This document shows, one piece after another, positions 7,251 to 9,642 of a stretch of DNA of 9,642 nucleotides. The position numbers and the translations under genes were made by a program. How positions within the stretch are numbered: the first letter of the stretch is position 1; every line of letters starts with the position of its first letter. The notes beneath the pieces are model-generated. The model did not search any database. It was given only the letters and a program-made list of their open reading frames with translations, and was not told the DNA's origin. Source of the stretch: Candidatus Neomicrothrix sp. UBA7884 (GTDB taxonomy: Bacteria > Actinomycetota > Acidimicrobiia > Acidimicrobiales > MedAcidi-G1); NCBI GenBank assembly GCA_002501135.1, contig DLRQ01000084.1:890-10531 (forward strand), given 5' to 3'.

Positions 7251-8003
7251 ATGGATCTAGGGGGAAAGACGGTGCTCGTGACCGGCGGCGCCAAGCGGGT
7301 CGGTCGGGGCATCACGGTCGCTTTCGCCGAGGCAGGCGCCAACGTCGTCATCAACTACAACTCGTCGGTCGACGGGGCCAGGAACACGCTCGAGGAGGTG
7401 ACGGCGCTCGGGGTCGAGGGCATGACCTTCCAGGCGGACGTCAGCGACGACGACCAGGTCGTGGCGATGGTCGATGCGGCAGCCGAGCGGTTCGGAACCG
7501 TCGACGTGCTGGTCAACAACGCATCGGTGTTCCTGTCGGACCCGGTTCCAACCGATGATCTGACCATCTGGCGCAGGTGCATCGACATCCTGGTCCACGG
7601 TTCGTTCAACTGCGCCAACCGGGTAGCCCCCCTGATGCTTGAACACGGCCGCGGCGTGATCATCGGCATCGGCGACCTCTCCGCATTCGAACCGTGGCCG
7701 GCCTATACCGCCCACGCGGTAGGCAAGGCAGCCATCCTCACCCTGACACGCCAGCTGGCACTGGAGCTGGCACCGACCGTGCGCGCCAACGCGGTTGTCT
7801 TCGGGCCTGCCCTGCGCCCGGTCGACTACAGCGACGAGAAGTACGAACGGACGGCCCAGTCCACCCTGCTGGGCCGCTGGGGAACGCCTGAGGAGATGGC
7901 CCATGCCGTGCTCTTCCTTGCAGAGGCCGACTACATCACCGGAGAGGTGGTGACCGTCGATGCCGGTCAGAGGTACGGGCACAGGCAGAAACACCACGGC
8001 TGA
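7251..8003 (+). CDS. Short-chain dehydrogenase/reductase, pteridine reductase (PTR1/FolM)-like, with altered catalytic residues
   Basis: This 250-residue Rossmann-fold SDR has the nucleotide-binding TGGAKRVG (11-18), NYNSS after beta-2 (35-39, suggesting NADP(H)), LVNNAS (87-92) and the C-terminal ADYITGEVVTVDAG (226-239). The KRVG and NNASVF segments, and Asp142 at the usual catalytic Ser position, resemble pteridine reductases such as PTR1, in which Asp, Tyr and Lys are spaced 13 and 4 residues apart. Here the spacing is kept but the residues are Asp142, His155 and Lys159, so Tyr is replaced by His. The structural Asn of the SDR tetrad also appears replaced, by Leu114. The ATG has GAGAAGAAG just upstream and lies 17 bp after the regulator stop. 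The C-terminus ends in a basic, His-rich tail. It may have a modified activity or a binding role; the substrate is unknown. Confidence 0.88.
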   Translation: MDLGGKTVLVTGGAKRVGRGITVAFAEAGANVVINYNSSVDGARNTLEEVTALGVEGMTFQADVSDDDQVVAMVDAAAERFGTVDVLVNNASVFLSDPVPTDDLTIWRRCIDILVHGSFNCANRVAPLMLEHGRGVIIGIGDLSAFEPWPAYTAHAVGKAAILTLTRQLALELAPTVRANAVVFGPALRPVDYSDEKYERTAQSTLLGRWGTPEEMAHAVLFLAEADYITGEVVTVDAGQRYGHRQKHHG

Positions 8004-8009
8004 TTCCCG

Positions 8010-9005
8010 GTGGTCGCTGCAGGAATCCACGTGGTGCCGCCAATCTCACCGCGGGACCTCGTGGTGCTGGCCAAAGAGGCTGAGGCCATCGGCTACGAGT
8101 ACCTCTTCCTTGCCGACGAGGGCTTCGAGGTAGACGTGTACGCCTGTCTGGCCCTGGTCGCCGCCGAGACCTCCACAATCCGCCTCGGGGCGATGACCAA
8201 CGGCTACACCCGCCACCCTGCCGTGACCGCCGCCGCCCTCGCGACGCTCAACACCGTCTCTGACGGCAGGGCGATGGCCACCATGCTGGCCGGCGGATCA
8301 ATGGTTCTGTCCCCGATGGGCATTCCGAGGGAGCGGCCATACCGGGTCGTGTCCGAGTCAATACATGTGATGCGCTCGTTGTGGACCGGCGAGCCGGTGA
8401 CCTGGTCAGGTTCCGAGTTCAGCCTGGACGCAGCCCAGCTGGGCCTCGGACCTCAGCAGATCCCAGTCTGGCTGGCATGCCGGGGACCGATGATGCTGGA
8501 CCTTGCCGGCCGTAGCGCCGACGGCCTCATCGTGACCGTGAAGCCGGATCTCGGTGGCGCAATCCAGATAGCCGATGCCAGCGCATCATCGGCCGGCCGG
8601 GCGGCACCCTCGAAGACCTATCTGGGGCGCATCTGCTACCAGCCCGAGATGCTCGCGGACCAGCGCCGAACCCTGCCGTTCGTTCTAATGGACTCGCCGC
8701 CGAGGGTGCTCGGGTCCCTGGGCTTCCACGATGACCAGATCAGCCTTGTGGCGGAGGCTGCGGCAACCAACCGTCCGGACCTGATCAGCCACCTTGTGAC
8801 CGATGACATCCTCCGCCTCTACCAGGTGGTCGGCACACCGGCGGAGTGCGCCGGGCAACTCGCTACGTTGGCCGATACACACGACCTCGACAACGTGCTC
8901 GTGGACGTGCTGTCACCAGACCTCGGCGAGAACCTGAAGCTGATCAACGAGACCTACCAGATCACTACCGGTGCCTTCGGCGCCCCGACAGGAGACCAGA
9001 GATGA
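8010..9005 (+). CDS. Luciferase-like (LLM) oxidoreductase, F420-dependent Mer-like
   Basis: This 331-residue TIM-barrel protein resembles the bacterial luciferase-like superfamily, closest in appearance to 5,10-methylenetetrahydromethanopterin reductase (Mer) and other F420-dependent oxidoreductases. The segment TNGYTRHPAVTAAALATL (63-80) is a hallmark of this group and is followed by SDGRAMATMLAGGS (84-97). IPVWLACRGPMMLDLAGRSADG (151-172) is the usual region before the phosphate-binding part of the barrel. Such enzymes transfer hydride between F420 (or FMN) and a carbon centre. The start is GTG, six bases after the SDR stop, with no clear Shine-Dalgarno; it gives the expected N-terminal beta strand (AGIHVVPP), so coupled translation is likely. 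Next to a pteridine-reductase-like SDR, a C1-pterin substrate is conceivable, but a different carbonyl or imine is just as possible. The stop overlaps the next gene's ATG. Confidence 0.88.
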   Translation: MVAAGIHVVPPISPRDLVVLAKEAEAIGYEYLFLADEGFEVDVYACLALVAAETSTIRLGAMTNGYTRHPAVTAAALATLNTVSDGRAMATMLAGGSMVLSPMGIPRERPYRVVSESIHVMRSLWTGEPVTWSGSEFSLDAAQLGLGPQQIPVWLACRGPMMLDLAGRSADGLIVTVKPDLGGAIQIADASASSAGRAAPSKTYLGRICYQPEMLADQRRTLPFVLMDSPPRVLGSLGFHDDQISLVAEAAATNRPDLISHLVTDDILRLYQVVGTPAECAGQLATLADTHDLDNVLVDVLSPDLGENLKLINETYQITTGAFGAPTGDQR

Positions 9006-9642
9006 CCAACGAGCGGCTCGCCCGGATCTTCGGCGGCGACGGCAGGACCGTGATCATCGCTCTGGACCACGGCCTGATCGACGGTCCCTGCCCCGGCTTT
9101 GAGCAGCCGGCATCCACCATCTCGTCGGTAGTGGCAGGCGGGGCCGATGCCATCCTGACCTCATACGGGATCGCACGGAACTTCGCCAACGAGTTGAACG
9201 GCGTCGGCCTGATCCTCCGCAGCGACGGTGCCTCCTCCAATCTGGGTTCACCCAGCACCGGATCTACGGGCTCGTTCTTCGGACCCGATGATGCCGTGCG
9301 TGTCGGTGCCGATGCCCTCGTTGTTACCGCACTCCCCGGCTCCGACAAAGAGGACATGACCCTCGAGAACCTTGCCCGAACCGCGTCGGCAGCCCACGCA
9401 CTGGGCATACCGATGCTGGGCGAGATGGTCCCTGGTGGCTTCGACAGCCCACCTGAGATGCGCGGCACCGACGCGGTCGCCTTTGCCGCCAGGTTGGGCG
9501 CGGAACTGGGCGCCGATTTCATCAAGGCCCCCTACTGCGCGAACTATTCCAAGGTCACATCTTCCACCTTCGTTCCGGTGGTGATCCTGGGCGGGTCCAA
9601 GACCTCTGAGGCCGACATGCTTACAGACATCCGCTCCGCTCT
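9002..9642 (+). CDS. DhnA-family class I aldolase (FbaB/LsrF-like), C-terminus cut by window edge
   Basis: An open frame from ATG 9002 gives 213 complete codons before the window ends without a stop. It begins with VIIALDHGLIDGP (17-29), the signature of archaeal-type class I fructose-bisphosphate aldolase and its relatives (DhnA family, which also contains LsrF and ADH synthase). DFIKAPYC (172-179) carries Lys175, the predicted Schiff-base lysine. FVPVVILGGSK (190-200) is the usual phosphate-binding strand-turn. Members form about 260-300 residues, so some 50-90 residues are missing. Substrates in the family are phosphorylated ketoses or related C-C bonds; which applies here is unknown. The ATG forms an ATGA overlap with the preceding stop and has GGAGA at 8991-8995, six bases upstream, indicating coupled translation with the LLM gene. 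Its presence suggests the operon ends in carbon-skeleton cleavage or condensation. Confidence 0.88.
   Translation, partial: MTNERLARIFGGDGRTVIIALDHGLIDGPCPGFEQPASTISSVVAGGADAILTSYGIARNFANELNGVGLILRSDGASSNLGSPSTGSTGSFFGPDDAVRVGADALVVTALPGSDKEDMTLENLARTASAAHALGIPMLGEMVPGGFDSPPEMRGTDAVAFAARLGAELGADFIKAPYCANYSKVTSSTFVPVVILGGSKTSEADMLTDIRSA

Noticed and set aside
7257..8030. A 257-codon minus-strand open frame
   Set aside because: It is antisense to the SDR gene, which has clear Rossmann motifs, and has no recognisable protein features.
8965..9525. A 186-codon minus-strand open frame
   Set aside because: It is antisense to the aldolase, which shows the ALDHG and Schiff-base Lys motifs and is preceded by a coupled start.

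Overview
The window looks like an ordinary chromosomal stretch of a high-GC actinobacterium. The strongest hints are a typical actinobacterial TypA/BipA sequence, a Mer-like (F420-type) luciferase-family oxidoreductase, frequent GTG starts and GC-rich third codon positions. Acidimicrobiia is my guess, from memory of similar proteins and not from any search. There are no tRNAs, rRNAs, insertion sequences or CRISPR arrays that I can see.

Left part, minus strand (1-2084): a low-molecular-weight phosphatase/arsenate reductase-like gene runs off the left edge, preceded by the translational GTPase gene typA. Both look like housekeeping or accessory genes unrelated to the rest.

Centre, minus strand (2166-5079): three genes joined by ATGA stop/start overlaps encode a 'split glutamate synthase': class II glutamine amidotransferase (GlxB/MgsA type), GXGXG beta-helix subunit (GlxC/MgsB type) and FMN-binding TIM-barrel subunit (GlxD/MgsC type). 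Divergently, after a 159-bp intergenic region, lies a type III glutamine synthetase (GlnT), the family of gamma-glutamylmethylamide synthetase. In methylotrophs this four-gene combination carries out the first half of the N-methylglutamate pathway: GmaS glutamylates an amine, and MgsABC makes an N-alkylglutamate from amine or glutamylamide plus 2-oxoglutarate.

Right part, plus strand (5239-9642): glnT is followed at 18, 17, 6 and -4 bp by an XRE-cupin regulator, a pteridine-reductase-like SDR, a Mer-like LLM oxidoreductase, and a DhnA-family class I aldolase cut by the right edge. This spacing suggests one transcript. The N-methylglutamate dehydrogenase genes (mgdABCD) that normally complete the pathway are not in the window.

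The most interesting points are: (i) the coupling of an amine-glutamylation/glutamate-synthase module to an SDR, an LLM oxidoreductase and an aldolase, which I do not recognise as a described pathway; (ii) a 45-bp nested palindrome centred between the divergent operons, a good candidate operator for the XRE-cupin protein; and (iii) an SDR that keeps the PTR1-type Asp and the Lys but has His where the catalytic Tyr should be and Leu where the structural Asn should be.
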